This document shows, in pieces, positions 43,807 through 52,757 of a DNA stretch of 64,000 nt. Below the pieces are notes generated by a model. That model was not told the origin of the DNA and ran no database searches. It saw only the letters and a program-made list of their open reading frames with translations. Every line of letters begins with the position of its first letter. Positions within the stretch are counted from its first letter, which is position 1. Position numbers and translations under genes: made by a program. This DNA is from Chitinophagaceae bacterium (GTDB lineage Bacteria > Bacteroidota > Bacteroidia > Chitinophagales > Chitinophagaceae), in contig CANFKE010000001.1 in the NCBI GenBank assembly GCA_947447465.1, positions 124,001 through 188,000 on the forward strand, read 5' to 3'.

Positions 43807-45717
43807 TTATTCACTATCTAAGACAGCAGCACCCCCCCTATATAGTTGGGTAGAATACTTTAAAGATGGAGAAATAATTGGTTTTCCGAGTCCCAGAGAG
43901 CTCCATTTGGCGTCAACTGCTTCAATTGTGGCAGCATCAGCCGCAATTATGTTGGGCCAAGGACGGTCGAAATTGTCCAGCTTTTTCGTTTTCCGGGTAC
44001 CATCCAGTCCCAGAATATTGTTATTAACTCCTCCGAAGAAATTATCGCGACGAGGATCCAGGTTATTGCAGAAGCGCCAGAGCACATCGGCAACATCATC
44101 AGCACTTACCATCTGCTCCACATAGAGTATCATTTTTATGCCCTCCATGCCATTCATACGGCATATAGCATCATGTACTGCTCTTACGTGACCAGGGCGG
44201 TCTTTTTTTATAGACACGAACAGCACAGGAAGGTCGTATTTACGAGCCAGATTATCATTCAGGCTGGCCAATTCCGGCAGTGCGGCAAGTATCGCTTGCT
44301 TTGAAAACGAAGGGTCAAGCTTAAATGGTACTAATGGCTCCATTTGCTCTTCCTCCCACTTTTTGGTGCCATCTATGCACATTTTACCACCAAAACCCAG
44401 TTTAGAGCAGCTATGGTCCAGTACATCCATTGGTCCCTGACTAAAATAGATATCGGTGACAGGATTGATGTTGTTAAAGACATATTGTGCTAATGGCAGA
44501 TAGTCGTCGATCTTTACCTTGCCGTCTGCTACTACCAATATCTTGTTGAACATCATTTGTCCGGCACCCCACATGGCATTCATTACTTTTTGTCCCTGCC
44601 CTGCGTATTCTTTATTAATGGTAGCTATCACCAGATTGTGAAACACACCCTCTACAGGCATATTCATATCTGTGATCTCAGGCACCATGGTCATTTTTAT
44701 AGGTGCAAGGAAAATACGTTCTGTGGCTTTACCTATCCACGCATCCTCCTGAGGTGGTATGCCTACGATCGTGGCGGGGTACACAGCATCTTTGCGGTGT
44801 GTGATAGCCGTCACATGGAAGCGTGGATACCAGTCGGGTAAGGAGTAATAACCTGTATGGTCGCCGAATGGGCCTTCCCATATCAATTCCTCCTCCGTAT
44901 CTACATAACCTTCAATGATAAAGTCGGCATCAGCAGGAACTTCTATGTCGGGCTGTGTAATGCACTTTACCAACTCCACCTTCTTTTTACGAAGGAAGCC
45001 AGCCAACATGTATTCATCTACATTTTCAGGTAACGGTGCTGTAGCGGCATAAGTATATACCGGATCTCCACCCAGTGCTACAGCTACAGGCATTCGTTTG
45101 CCCAGTTTCTTATATTCATTATAATGGCGTGCCGATACTTTATGTTTATGCCAGTGCATGCCGGTCATGTCTTTTTCAAAGACCTGCATACGGTACATAC
45201 CTATATTACGAATACCATTATTGGGGTCTTTGGTATGAATAGCAGGCAGTGTTATAAACGGGCCTCCATCCTCAGGCCAACATTTTAAGATAGGTATTTT
45301 ACTCAGGTCGGGGTTGGCCATGATCACTTCCTGACAGGCACCCTTGCCTTTTACTACCTTCGGCATCCACGATGCAAATTTGCCTAACTGAGGCAACATG
45401 GCCAGTTTCTCCAGAATGCCGTTCTTGGGGGCCGACATCATTTTGAACAGATCTTCGATCTCGTGCATAGAATCATCCAGGTGATTGACCCCAAGTGCTA
45501 TACACATGCGCTTTTCGCTGCCCATACTATTGATAAGCAATGGAAATTCTGTGCCGGTATTTTCAAATAATAATGCTTTATTTCTATCAGGTGTTTTAGA
45601 GATACGGTCTGTTATTTCCGCTATCTCCAACTCAGGATTTACATACTCCTTAATCCTTATCAATTCACCCGCTTTTTCCAGTGTGTCTATGAACTCCCTC
45701 AATGATTTGTAAGCCAT
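43807..45717 (-). CDS. UbiD-family decarboxylase
   Basis: A 636-aa prenylated-FMN decarboxylase. I start it at the ATG at 45717 (MAYKSLREFIDTLEKAGELI), 4 nt after a -7 box. The in-frame ATG at 45753 lies upstream of that box. Family landmarks are IRNIGMYRMQVFEKDMTGMH, ALGGDPVYTYAATAPLPENV near the cofactor site, and WEGPFGDHTGYYSLPD, which carries catalytic acidic residues. In Bacteroidota such proteins are usually annotated as menaquinone-pathway decarboxylases, but which aromatic or acrylic acid is used is not shown. The cofactor synthase UbiX is not nearby. Unusual length for UbiD (about 490) reflects a longer C-terminal part. Confidence 0.88.
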   Translation of the reverse strand: MAYKSLREFIDTLEKAGELIRIKEYVNPELEIAEITDRISKTPDRNKALLFENTGTEFPLLINSMGSEKRMCIALGVNHLDDSMHEIEDLFKMMSAPKNGILEKLAMLPQLGKFASWMPKVVKGKGACQEVIMANPDLSKIPILKCWPEDGGPFITLPAIHTKDPNNGIRNIGMYRMQVFEKDMTGMHWHKHKVSARHYNEYKKLGKRMPVAVALGGDPVYTYAATAPLPENVDEYMLAGFLRKKKVELVKCITQPDIEVPADADFIIEGYVDTEEELIWEGPFGDHTGYYSLPDWYPRFHVTAITHRKDAVYPATIVGIPPQEDAWIGKATERIFLAPIKMTMVPEITDMNMPVEGVFHNLVIATINKEYAGQGQKVMNAMWGAGQMMFNKILVVADGKVKIDDYLPLAQYVFNNINPVTDIYFSQGPMDVLDHSCSKLGFGGKMCIDGTKKWEEEQMEPLVPFKLDPSFSKQAILAALPELASLNDNLARKYDLPVLFVSIKKDRPGHVRAVHDAICRMNGMEGIKMILYVEQMVSADDVADVLWRFCNNLDPRRDNFFGGVNNNILGLDGTRKTKKLDNFDRPWPNIIAADAATIEAVDAKWSSLGLGKPIISPSLKYSTQLYRGGAAVLDSE

Positions 45718-45721
45718 GACA

Positions 45722-45729
45722 CAAAGGTA
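45722..45729 (-). promoter_or_regulatory. -7 promoter box, UbiD gene
   Basis: TACCTTTG on the minus strand ends 4 nt before the ATG at 45717, predicting a leaderless mRNA. Confidence 0.6.
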
Positions 45730-45815
45730 ATAAGATTGTGTCTGCAGCAACATACACCCATATTGTAGTTTGATGAGACGCTATAAGGAAAAGCAATAAA
45801 GCGGGGATATGAACC

Positions 45816-45860
45816 CAAAAGAACATCCCGCAAGCAGAGGCAGGCGGGATGTTCTTTCTT
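45816..45860 (-). terminator. Terminator of the MoxR gene
   Basis: A perfect 14-bp stem AAAGAACATCCCGC / GCGGGATGTTCTTT (45818-45831 and 45844-45857) with a 12-nt loop, 21 nt below the MoxR stop at 45881. A TTT(G)GG run follows on the minus strand. Confidence 0.8.
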
Positions 45861-45880
45861 TCGGGATCTTTTCACTTTTA

Positions 45881-46885
45881 TCAAGGTACTTCTACCACAT
45901 TAAGTATATCGTTCAATATCTGTTCGCTGGTGATATTCTCTGCTTCTGCTTCGTAAGTAAGACCAATACGGTGGCGCATTACATCGTGGCATACGGCGCG
46001 AACATCTTCGGGTATCACATAGCCACGACGCTTGATAAAGGCATAAGCCTTTGATGCAAGGGCCAGATTGATGCTGGCACGCGGAGAACCGCCATAGCTG
46101 ATATAAGGCTTTAACTTAGCCAGTTTATACTCTTCAGGGAAACGGGTAGCGAAAACAATATCCAGAATGTACTGTTCTATTTTTTCGTCCATATATACTT
46201 CTCGTACCAGTTTACGTGCCTTGAGAATATCGTCTTTAGTTACAACAGGGTTGATCTTGGACATGCCACCGGGATTAATATTAGAGCGAATGATCATGCG
46301 CTCTTCTTCCTTCTTCGGGTAGGTGATGATGATCTTCAGCATGAACCTGTCCACTTGCGCTTCCGGAAGCTCGTAAGTACCTTCCTGTTCTATCGGGTTT
46401 TGTGTTGCCAATACCAGGAAAGGCTCTGCCAGCGGGTAGGTATGATCTCCAATAGTTACCTGGCGCTCCTGCATAGCCTCCAGCAAAGCACTCTGCACCT
46501 TTGCCGGAGCACGGTTGATCTCATCGGCAAGAATGAAGTTGGAAAAGATAGGCCCCTTGCGAACAGCAAACTTGTGTTCCTGCGGATTATAGACCATTGT
46601 ACCCAGCACGTCGGCAGGCAGCAGGTCGGGGGTAAACTGAATACGTGCAAAATCGGCCTGTATGGCAGATGCCAGAGATTTGATGGCCAGTGTTTTCGCC
46701 AGTCCCGGCACGCCTTCAAGCAATACGTGGCCATTGGCCAGTAAGCCTATCATCAGGCGTTCGACCATTGTCTTCTGACCTACTACAGCTTTATTAAGTT
46801 CCATGTTGAGCAGCTCAATAAATGCACTTTGTTGATGTATGCGCTCATTTAACTCTCTGATGTCCACTGAAGATGATATATCCAT
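45881..46885 (-). CDS. MoxR-family AAA+ ATPase
   Basis: A 334-aa cytoplasmic chaperone-like ATPase. Walker A is EGVPGLAKTLAIKSLA (about residues 58-73). Walker B/sensor context is FILADEINRAPAKVQSALLE. MQERQVTIG and sensor 1 VLATQNPIEQEGTYELPEAQ follow, with the second-domain arginine finger at EAQVDRFM. MoxR proteins help insert metal or assemble protein complexes, typically with a VWA/DUF58 partner, but no such gene is beside it here. A -7 box lies 22 nt upstream and a strong terminator follows, so it is monocistronic. Confidence 0.93.
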   Translation of the reverse strand: MDISSSVDIRELNERIHQQSAFIELLNMELNKAVVGQKTMVERLMIGLLANGHVLLEGVPGLAKTLAIKSLASAIQADFARIQFTPDLLPADVLGTMVYNPQEHKFAVRKGPIFSNFILADEINRAPAKVQSALLEAMQERQVTIGDHTYPLAEPFLVLATQNPIEQEGTYELPEAQVDRFMLKIIITYPKKEEERMIIRSNINPGGMSKINPVVTKDDILKARKLVREVYMDEKIEQYILDIVFATRFPEEYKLAKLKPYISYGGSPRASINLALASKAYAFIKRRGYVIPEDVRAVCHDVMRHRIGLTYEAEAENITSEQILNDILNVVEVP

Positions 46886-46907
46886 AGTATTTTTAAAATT
46901 CTGAACT

Positions 46908-46915
46908 CAAAAATA
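46908..46915 (-). promoter_or_regulatory. -7 promoter box, MoxR gene
   Basis: TATTTTTG on the minus strand, ending 22 nt before the ATG at 46885. Confidence 0.5.
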
Positions 46916-47079
46916 TAAAAGGGACAATTATTAAAAACCGCAACAAAGGAATTTAACTTTTTTTAAAAACCAGCCAATGCCGCGGGAAAGCAATAATAGG
47001 GTATTAAACAGTATTTTTACCGTTTACTAAAATATATAAGTGCTGAATGTAAGAACGCAGCAATATAAAATGATACACA

Positions 47080-47421
47080 ATGGAGAGTTTTGATATAAGG
47101 TGGATAAATACACAAATGATGCTGAGAGAAAGATTTGGCAAATTGCCTGATCTGGAAAGCATTCTTTTTCTGATAGGGCTCAATGTGCTCAATGCGCCTC
47201 TTGAAACTAAGTTCAGCAAAGAGCAAAAGCAGGATCTGATGCACATAGCCGTCTGCACACTGTTGGAACAAGTAGGCTATTATGAGAATGCCGGACGAGA
47301 TGAGGAAGGATGGCCACACTTTCACGAGGTGAAACGCCCGGACGATATCGGCGGGCTACAGGAACAGGAAATAGTCTTGAAAGAGTGCATTATGATGTAC
47401 TTTGATAAATTGGATAAATGA
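47080..47421 (+). CDS. Conserved protein of unknown function
   Basis: A 113-aa soluble, mostly helical protein without signal peptide. It is acidic (GRDEEGWPHFHEVKRPDDIG in the middle) and ends with a helix (EQEIVLKECIMMYFDKLDK). I recall similar short Bacteroidota proteins with a GRDxxGWPHF segment, but no function is known. It is a single gene behind a TATTTTTA box about 60 nt upstream and ahead of a bidirectional terminator. Codon use looks ordinary for this window. Confidence 0.65.
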   Translation: MESFDIRWINTQMMLRERFGKLPDLESILFLIGLNVLNAPLETKFSKEQKQDLMHIAVCTLLEQVGYYENAGRDEEGWPHFHEVKRPDDIGGLQEQEIVLKECIMMYFDKLDK

Positions 47422-47422
47422 T

Positions 47423-47449
47423 AAGAACCCGGATATTGTCCGGGTTCTT
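47423..47449. terminator. Bidirectional terminator
   Basis: AAGAACCCGG / CCGGGTTCTT (10 bp) with a 7-nt loop lies between the convergent 113-aa gene and the choice-of-anchor L gene. Confidence 0.85.
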
Positions 47450-47484
47450 TGTATATAGTGGTGTTGAAAGTCGGAGATATGTGA

Positions 47485-50148
47485 TTACCTGATCAGTGTT
47501 ACATCGCCTTTGTACTGTTTCAGCTTGCCGTCGGGCTTGCCGATGATGATAACGTAATTGAATACGCCCATGTCTTGCGGAACACCGTTAAAGGTACCAT
47601 CCCATCCTTTCTTCGGGTCTGTATCGTTGTGGTAAACAAGCTCACCCCAGCGGTTATACACGTTGAACATCACCAGCTTATGAGCACCCATGTTGATGAT
47701 CCTGAAGATATCGTTGATGCCGTCTCCGTTAGGTGTGAATGCAGTAGGGACGAATTCTTCATTTCCATCAATGGTCAACAAAGTGATGCTGGCAGAATCG
47801 CGGCAGCCCCACTCGTTCATAGCATATACTACGAAGGTAGTAGAGTCTGTGACCGTAGCTATAGGGTTGTTGATATTCGGATTATCTAATGTGCCATCAT
47901 TAGGTGTCCACCAGAAGATAAGCGGATACGGGGTAAGGTTTACCGCATCAAGCTGAACATGTTCTCCGTAAGCCACCACTCCACTGCCCGGTGTAATGCC
48001 GATATGTGCCGGCGGGCGTGGCGAAAGGGTTACCTGATCGGTACTGGTGCAGCCAAGTGGCGATGTAATGGTAATAGAGTAGAGATAATCGCCTACGGTG
48101 CCGCAACTGAATGTAGGAGTGAGGGTAGTCTCATTGATAAGATAGGTTGTAGGTGTCCATGACAAGGTATAGGGTGCACCTGCGGGTGTGGCTACCACAT
48201 CCAGTTTAATAGAATCACCCACGCAGAATGCTGTGTCCTTAGTGCGTATATCTACATTAGGGCTTTCTACTGTAAGGTTTACAGAATGATTCATATCCGG
48301 GCATCCGGGATAGCTGGCGGTAACAGTGAATACTGTAGTAGTGGTGATAGTAGCTATCGGGTTGATGATGTTGGGATTGTTCACATATCCGCTAGGTTCC
48401 CAGTGATAAGAGAACTCAGAGTCACCATTTACCCGCATAGGAATAATTCCGCTGAAGCAGATGGTACTATCGGGGTTGAGCAATGTAAAGTCATTGGGTA
48501 GTACATGCACCGTTAATACGCCTGGTGCATTACACCCAGCAGTAATTTCAGTTACAGTTACACTATAATTAATGTTTCCAGAAACCATAGGTGTAACAAC
48601 AGGACTAGATGTAGATGATCCGGTCATGTAGGTGGTCGGATTCCAGTTATACGAAAAAGTACCGGTAGTTGGTGTTACTGTAGCATGCAGTGTTAATGGC
48701 ACACCAACGCAGGTGTTCTGAATTGGGGGTCCTACACTAACCGTAAATGGGTGTATGACTGTTATCTTCATTGAATCTGATGCTGAGGGGCAGCCCGGGT
48801 AACTTCCTGTTAATACGTATGTTGTAGTAGTAGGAGGTGTGACCGTGACCATAAGAGTATCGTATGGTGTAGTGCCGATAGGTGTCCATGAATAGACAAG
48901 AGAAGTATCGCCTGTGGCTACAATATGTACACTTTGCCCTTCGCATATAGTAGTATCCGGGTTGGTAATATGAACATAGAATCCATCTAGTATGTTCATG
49001 ATTGCACTGTCAATGACCACCGGGCCGGTACTACCACAAGAATAAGGCGATAAGATGTAGAGCTTTACAGTTCTTGGTCCTCCCGCAGGTGAAATAACTA
49101 TTGGATTTATTAAGAGTGTGTCGGATAAACTACCGGCAGGTATAACCACACTATCTGCAATAGTGGTGTAATCAGTACCGTTAACCGCAGTTCCTCCTAT
49201 GGTATAGTGTATGCTGAAGTTGGTAGCTAATGGGTTGGTGATGTTGAATATGATCTTTCCGGGAAGACAACCTCGCACGCAGTATTGACCGCCCGAAGTA
49301 GTATCGGTAGAGTTCATACCCACGGGGTGCACAGATATGCCGGTAGATGTAAGGCTGCCTGCCTCCAGAAATACCCCGGAATCATAAATGTGGTCAAAAG
49401 CATCTGCAATACCTATCTTCAGGTGATAAGTATCGCATGGTGTTACATGTGCTATTGCCTGTAGCGTTGAAGTAAGGCCATCGTAAGTGATGGTGCTGCC
49501 ACCAATGTTATTGACATAGAAAGAGCAGAACGGAGAACCCGGTCCGAGTGCAGTACACGTACTTACTGATGTAGAGCAGTTAACACTGTTGATACATACC
49601 GGGATAGTAGTGCCGGGCACCAGTGCAATATTGGTAGATCCTGCAAAACCTGGGCCTGAGATGAAGAAGCCAAATACATCGTTGAAGCTGGAGCAAGTAA
49701 AACCGTTATATTCTTCAGATCCGAAAACATAATTGAATTTTACGGTATCGCCCGCCGGACGAAAATCAAACTCCAGCACACACCTGTCATAGGTTGTTTG
49801 TCCTGCCAGTGCTGTAAGTTGCGGGTCTCCGCCAACACCATTACTGGTAGATGCAAAGTTAGAAGCTGGACCGCCCGCGCCATAATTGAGGCCAACTGTT
49901 TGCGCTCTGCCGGTAGTCAATACGATACCACTGTCGAAACTGAGGGTGGACGTGCCCATGAATGTGCCATTGGCCACCGCAGGGCAAGAAAGTATAGGGT
50001 TAATAATGATAACTCCTGTACCCACAAGTTTATTGGCAAGTGTGGCAGCAGTGGCAGAAGGTGTGATCACTATCTGAGCCTCAGATAGTACAGGATATAT
50101 AAAAATAGTTGTTAGAACAAGTATAAACAGTGTATATATTCTTCTCAT
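47485..50148 (-). CDS. Choice-of-anchor L surface protein with type-B T9SS domain
   Basis: An 887-aa secreted protein. Signal peptide 1-25 (ends SEAQ). About residues 26-270 are the choice-of-anchor L domain: TLANKLVGTGVIIINP, SFDSGIVLTTGRAQTVG, VKFNYVFGSEEYNGF and FNDVFGFFISGPG are its hallmark pieces. About 280-780 contain a Calx-beta-like unit (NFSIHYTIGGTAVNGTDY) and several Ig/PKD-type repeats with YSW.P and YHWEPSGY strands. The last ~95 residues are a type-B T9SS domain (VPTAFTPNGDGINDIFRI, MFNVYNRWGELVYH, GWDGTFNGVPQ). Expected location is the outer face of the cell; its binding partner is unknown. Confidence 0.9.
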   Translation of the reverse strand: MRRIYTLFILVLTTIFIYPVLSEAQIVITPSATAATLANKLVGTGVIIINPILSCPAVANGTFMGTSTLSFDSGIVLTTGRAQTVGLNYGAGGPASNFASTSNGVGGDPQLTALAGQTTYDRCVLEFDFRPAGDTVKFNYVFGSEEYNGFTCSSFNDVFGFFISGPGFAGSTNIALVPGTTIPVCINSVNCSTSVSTCTALGPGSPFCSFYVNNIGGSTITYDGLTSTLQAIAHVTPCDTYHLKIGIADAFDHIYDSGVFLEAGSLTSTGISVHPVGMNSTDTTSGGQYCVRGCLPGKIIFNITNPLATNFSIHYTIGGTAVNGTDYTTIADSVVIPAGSLSDTLLINPIVISPAGGPRTVKLYILSPYSCGSTGPVVIDSAIMNILDGFYVHITNPDTTICEGQSVHIVATGDTSLVYSWTPIGTTPYDTLMVTVTPPTTTTYVLTGSYPGCPSASDSMKITVIHPFTVSVGPPIQNTCVGVPLTLHATVTPTTGTFSYNWNPTTYMTGSSTSSPVVTPMVSGNINYSVTVTEITAGCNAPGVLTVHVLPNDFTLLNPDSTICFSGIIPMRVNGDSEFSYHWEPSGYVNNPNIINPIATITTTTVFTVTASYPGCPDMNHSVNLTVESPNVDIRTKDTAFCVGDSIKLDVVATPAGAPYTLSWTPTTYLINETTLTPTFSCGTVGDYLYSITITSPLGCTSTDQVTLSPRPPAHIGITPGSGVVAYGEHVQLDAVNLTPYPLIFWWTPNDGTLDNPNINNPIATVTDSTTFVVYAMNEWGCRDSASITLLTIDGNEEFVPTAFTPNGDGINDIFRIINMGAHKLVMFNVYNRWGELVYHNDTDPKKGWDGTFNGVPQDMGVFNYVIIIGKPDGKLKQYKGDVTLIR

Positions 50149-50381
50149 GGTGTTCCTTTGTGGTTAATTACGTGAAAGGGATGAAGCAGTAAAATAGTAA
50201 CAAATATTTAAATAATAAAATTTCCAACATGAATTTCATGTCTATTTTTAAATAATTGACCTCAAATAGTTCCTTTTGATTAAATATTTGACAAACTGAG
50301 CGAAATTGCCCTTTAACAAAACATTAGATAAAACGGGTGTGAACTAGCCCGCTTTTTGTATCTGTAAACAAAAGTATATTC

Positions 50382-51998
50382 ATGAGACACATTACTATTT
50401 CAGCGGTACTGACCGCCGCATTATTTGCTGCAGGATCTGTGCAGGCCCAAACTAACCAGAAGTTGAATTTGGACAAGGCCACTGTTTTCATACATGGTGC
50501 AGAATTGATCAGTACGGCGAAAGTCTCTTTATCTAAGGGTGAGAATGAATACCTGTTTACCAATGTGGCCGGTGATGTGAATAATGAGAGTATTGTGGTC
50601 AATGCTACCAATGGAACAGTAGTAGAGTCGGTAACATTTCAGAATAATTATACAGCAACCGATAATGTATCGCCAAGGGTCAAAGAGATAAAAGATAGCA
50701 TAGAGTTGATGAATGGCCGCAGGCAGCCCATCAGCAATAAGATAGCTTCTCTGAATGAACAATTGAGCATACTGCAATCTAACCGTAAGGTGGCCGGTGA
50801 GAACACAGGTCTGTCTGTAGCCGAACTGCAAAAGATGCTTGACCTGGTAGGTAATAAGATGGAGGGCTACCTTAACCAAAAGAACAAGGAGGAGGATAAC
50901 CTGAAGAAAATAGATGACCGCATTACTGCCCTTAAAAAGCAACTGACCGAAGAGCAGGCAAAGGGATACCAACCGGGAGGACAGCTATTGGTGAAGTTCT
51001 ATGCCAAAGAGAATACCACAAGCAATATAACCATCACTTACATTGTACCTAATGCCGGTTGGACGCCAACTTATGATATATGGGCCGATGACGCCAAGAG
51101 CCCGGTAAAGCTATACTACAAGGCCAACATATACCAGAACAGCGGGGTGAAGTGGAACAATGTAAATCTTACCCTCTCTACCGGCAATCCGCAGGAAGGT
51201 ATGCAGGCGTCAGTGCTGAATCCGTGGTATGTATCTTTTTATGTGCCAAGAACTATGGCCAATTATAACAGGAGCAATGCGCCTATGGCCCCTATGGCAG
51301 TTTACAATAAGTCTGTGGCCGATGAGGGAGTGGTAGCAGATGGCGTACAAAATCAGCAGTCTTCAATGAACGAATATGTGAGCGTGAACAATGAAGGTAT
51401 CAATACTACATTCGACATTGATCTGCCATACACCATTCCCAGCGATGGACAGCAGCATCTGGTAGCCATTAAGAAGTATGAAACCCCTGCTACCTATGAA
51501 TATTATGCAGCGCCAAAAGCTGATAAGGACGCATTCTTACTGGCTAAGATCACTAACTGGCAGGAGCTGAATTTACTACCCGGCGAAACCAATATTTTCT
51601 ATGAAGGTACTTACGTAGGTAGGAGCTATATAGATACCCGCAATACTACCGATACCATAAGCTTGTCATTGGGCAGAGATAAGAAAATAGTGGTGAGAAG
51701 AGAGCGAGATAAAAAGCTGCGTAGTGTAAAGACTATAGGATCTAATGTAAGAGAAGAGTTTGCTTACAACATAATAGTTCGCAATACCCGTAAGGAAGCA
51801 GTGACCATAGTGCTGCAAGACCAGCTGCCGGTGAGCAATGATAAGGACCTGGTAGTGGAGGACAAGGAAACAGCAGGTGCAGACTACAACGAAACAACAG
51901 GTATGTTGAAGTGGCCGGTAACACTTAAGGCCAATGAAACCAAGACCATAAGATTTGGCTATACCCTTAAGTATCCTAAGGGTAAGACGATACAATAA
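50382..51998 (+). CDS. MuiA/DUF4139 family envelope protein
   Basis: A 538-aa secreted protein with signal peptide (MRHITISAVLTAALFAAGSV). About residues 25-100 form a beta domain (ATVFIHGAELISTAKVSLSK). About 105-185 is a coiled coil (IASLNEQLSILQSNRK..., EEDNLKKIDDRITALKKQL). From about 190 to the end it is a DUF4139 beta region (ITYIVPNAGWTPTYDIWADD, LSTGNPQEG). This is the 'mucoidy inhibitor MuiA' family layout. Its molecular function is not established, and the name comes from an old phenotype, so I do not assign a role. It ends at a strong hairpin (52022-52059). Confidence 0.85.
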   Translation: MRHITISAVLTAALFAAGSVQAQTNQKLNLDKATVFIHGAELISTAKVSLSKGENEYLFTNVAGDVNNESIVVNATNGTVVESVTFQNNYTATDNVSPRVKEIKDSIELMNGRRQPISNKIASLNEQLSILQSNRKVAGENTGLSVAELQKMLDLVGNKMEGYLNQKNKEEDNLKKIDDRITALKKQLTEEQAKGYQPGGQLLVKFYAKENTTSNITITYIVPNAGWTPTYDIWADDAKSPVKLYYKANIYQNSGVKWNNVNLTLSTGNPQEGMQASVLNPWYVSFYVPRTMANYNRSNAPMAPMAVYNKSVADEGVVADGVQNQQSSMNEYVSVNNEGINTTFDIDLPYTIPSDGQQHLVAIKKYETPATYEYYAAPKADKDAFLLAKITNWQELNLLPGETNIFYEGTYVGRSYIDTRNTTDTISLSLGRDKKIVVRRERDKKLRSVKTIGSNVREEFAYNIIVRNTRKEAVTIVLQDQLPVSNDKDLVVEDKETAGADYNETTGMLKWPVTLKANETKTIRFGYTLKYPKGKTIQ

Positions 51999-52021
51999 TG
52001 GGTGAGTAATGCATTTCTAAG

Positions 52022-52059
52022 GGATCGAATATGGCATAGGAGTCATGTTCGATCCTTTT
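52022..52059 (+). terminator. Rho-independent terminator of the MuiA/DUF4139 gene
   Basis: The 12-bp stem GGATCGAATATG / CATGTTCGATCC (one G-U) with a 10-nt loop is followed by TTTTG. Confidence 0.8.
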
Positions 52060-52066
52060 GCTTTTG

Positions 52067-52100
52067 AAAAGTGGCAGTTTTTAATAAAAGTGGCAGTTTT
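52067..52100 (+). repeat. Two direct copies of a 15-mer, AAAAGTGGCAGTTTT
   Basis: Exact copies at 52067-52081 and 52086-52100 (19-bp period). Their AAAAGTGGCA core is the reverse complement of the decamer repeated at 52161-52232. A third AAAAGTGGCAGT lies at 52239-52250. Confidence 0.85.
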
Positions 52101-52160
52101 GGGTGGGTGGTTTGGGTTAAAATGCTTTTCCAGCAAGGGTTTTGACCAATTTTAACAAAC

Positions 52161-52232
52161 TGCTACTTTCTGCCACTTTCTGCCACTTTTTGCCACTTTT
52201 TGCCACATGTTGCCACTTTTATTGCCACATTT
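52161..52232 (-). repeat. Decamer tandem array (TGCCACTTTY)n
   Basis: Six decamer-length units run head to tail at 52161-52220 (consensus TGCCACTTTY, the first and fifth degenerate) and a seventh at 52223-52232. TTAACAAA (52153-52160) and TTTGTTAA (52230-52237) flank the array in inverted orientation. With the 15-mers at 52067-52100 it could form a long hairpin or an iteron-like protein-binding site. Confidence 0.8.
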
Positions 52233-52757
52233 GTTAAGAAAAGTGGCAGTGCCTCGTCCCTAAATAGGTTTACGTGTTTCTTTTGTCTGAGAGCATGCCC
52301 GATGGCATGGGGCAGAGACCGACAACGGCTAAAAGCGTGTCAGGGTTGTGTTGATAGAGCTATATGTCAAAGATCCGTTTGTCTGTCCTTCACTTTGGTC
52401 AACCCGGTGTCAGATTAAGCTAAGTGACAGGTGCTAAATGGAGTGCAAATTAATACCATCAATAATGGGGTGCAAATAAAGATATTCACAAAACTTACGT
52501 CTGCATAGTCTGTAATGCGCTGCGGGTAAGGGTTTGGAGGGGGTGATATTTGTGGATATGTTTTTATTGCGGGGTCTATGTTGCTTGTGAATGGTGGTTT
52601 GCTGAACTTGAAAGATAATCGGGATCTACTCTATCAGAGGCTTCGGATTGCTGATATGCATTTTAGCTTTTACGGAAGTGTGATGCTGCCATTGTGGGGA
52701 TGAAGGGCAACTGTGGGCAGTTCATATTATTTGTCGGTATTCGATGTTTTCCGCACT

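Larger units (their letters stand above)
51999..52757 (+). other. Gene-free region with decamer repeats
   Basis: 759 bp without a convincing ORF. It holds the upstream gene's terminator (52022-52059), two direct copies of a 15-mer, and a decamer array with inverted flanks (52067-52250). The rest (52251-52757) shows only two copies of a GGnGTGCAAAT string near 52440-52475 and a 41-codon ORF that I do not support. Confidence 0.6.

Noticed and set aside
52251-52430. Region on the minus strand reminiscent of tracrRNA or CRISPR leader sequence (GGATCTTTGACATA)
   Set aside because: No direct repeats with spacers and no cas genes in the window; resemblance to short promoter-like strings is too weak.
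52440-52475. Two GGnGTGCAAAT strings, possibly a repeat
   Set aside because: Only two short copies with an inexact match; below what I can support.
52578-52703. A 41-codon ORF in the gene-free stretch
   Set aside because: Too short, no promoter box, no signal peptide and no recognised domain; likely chance.
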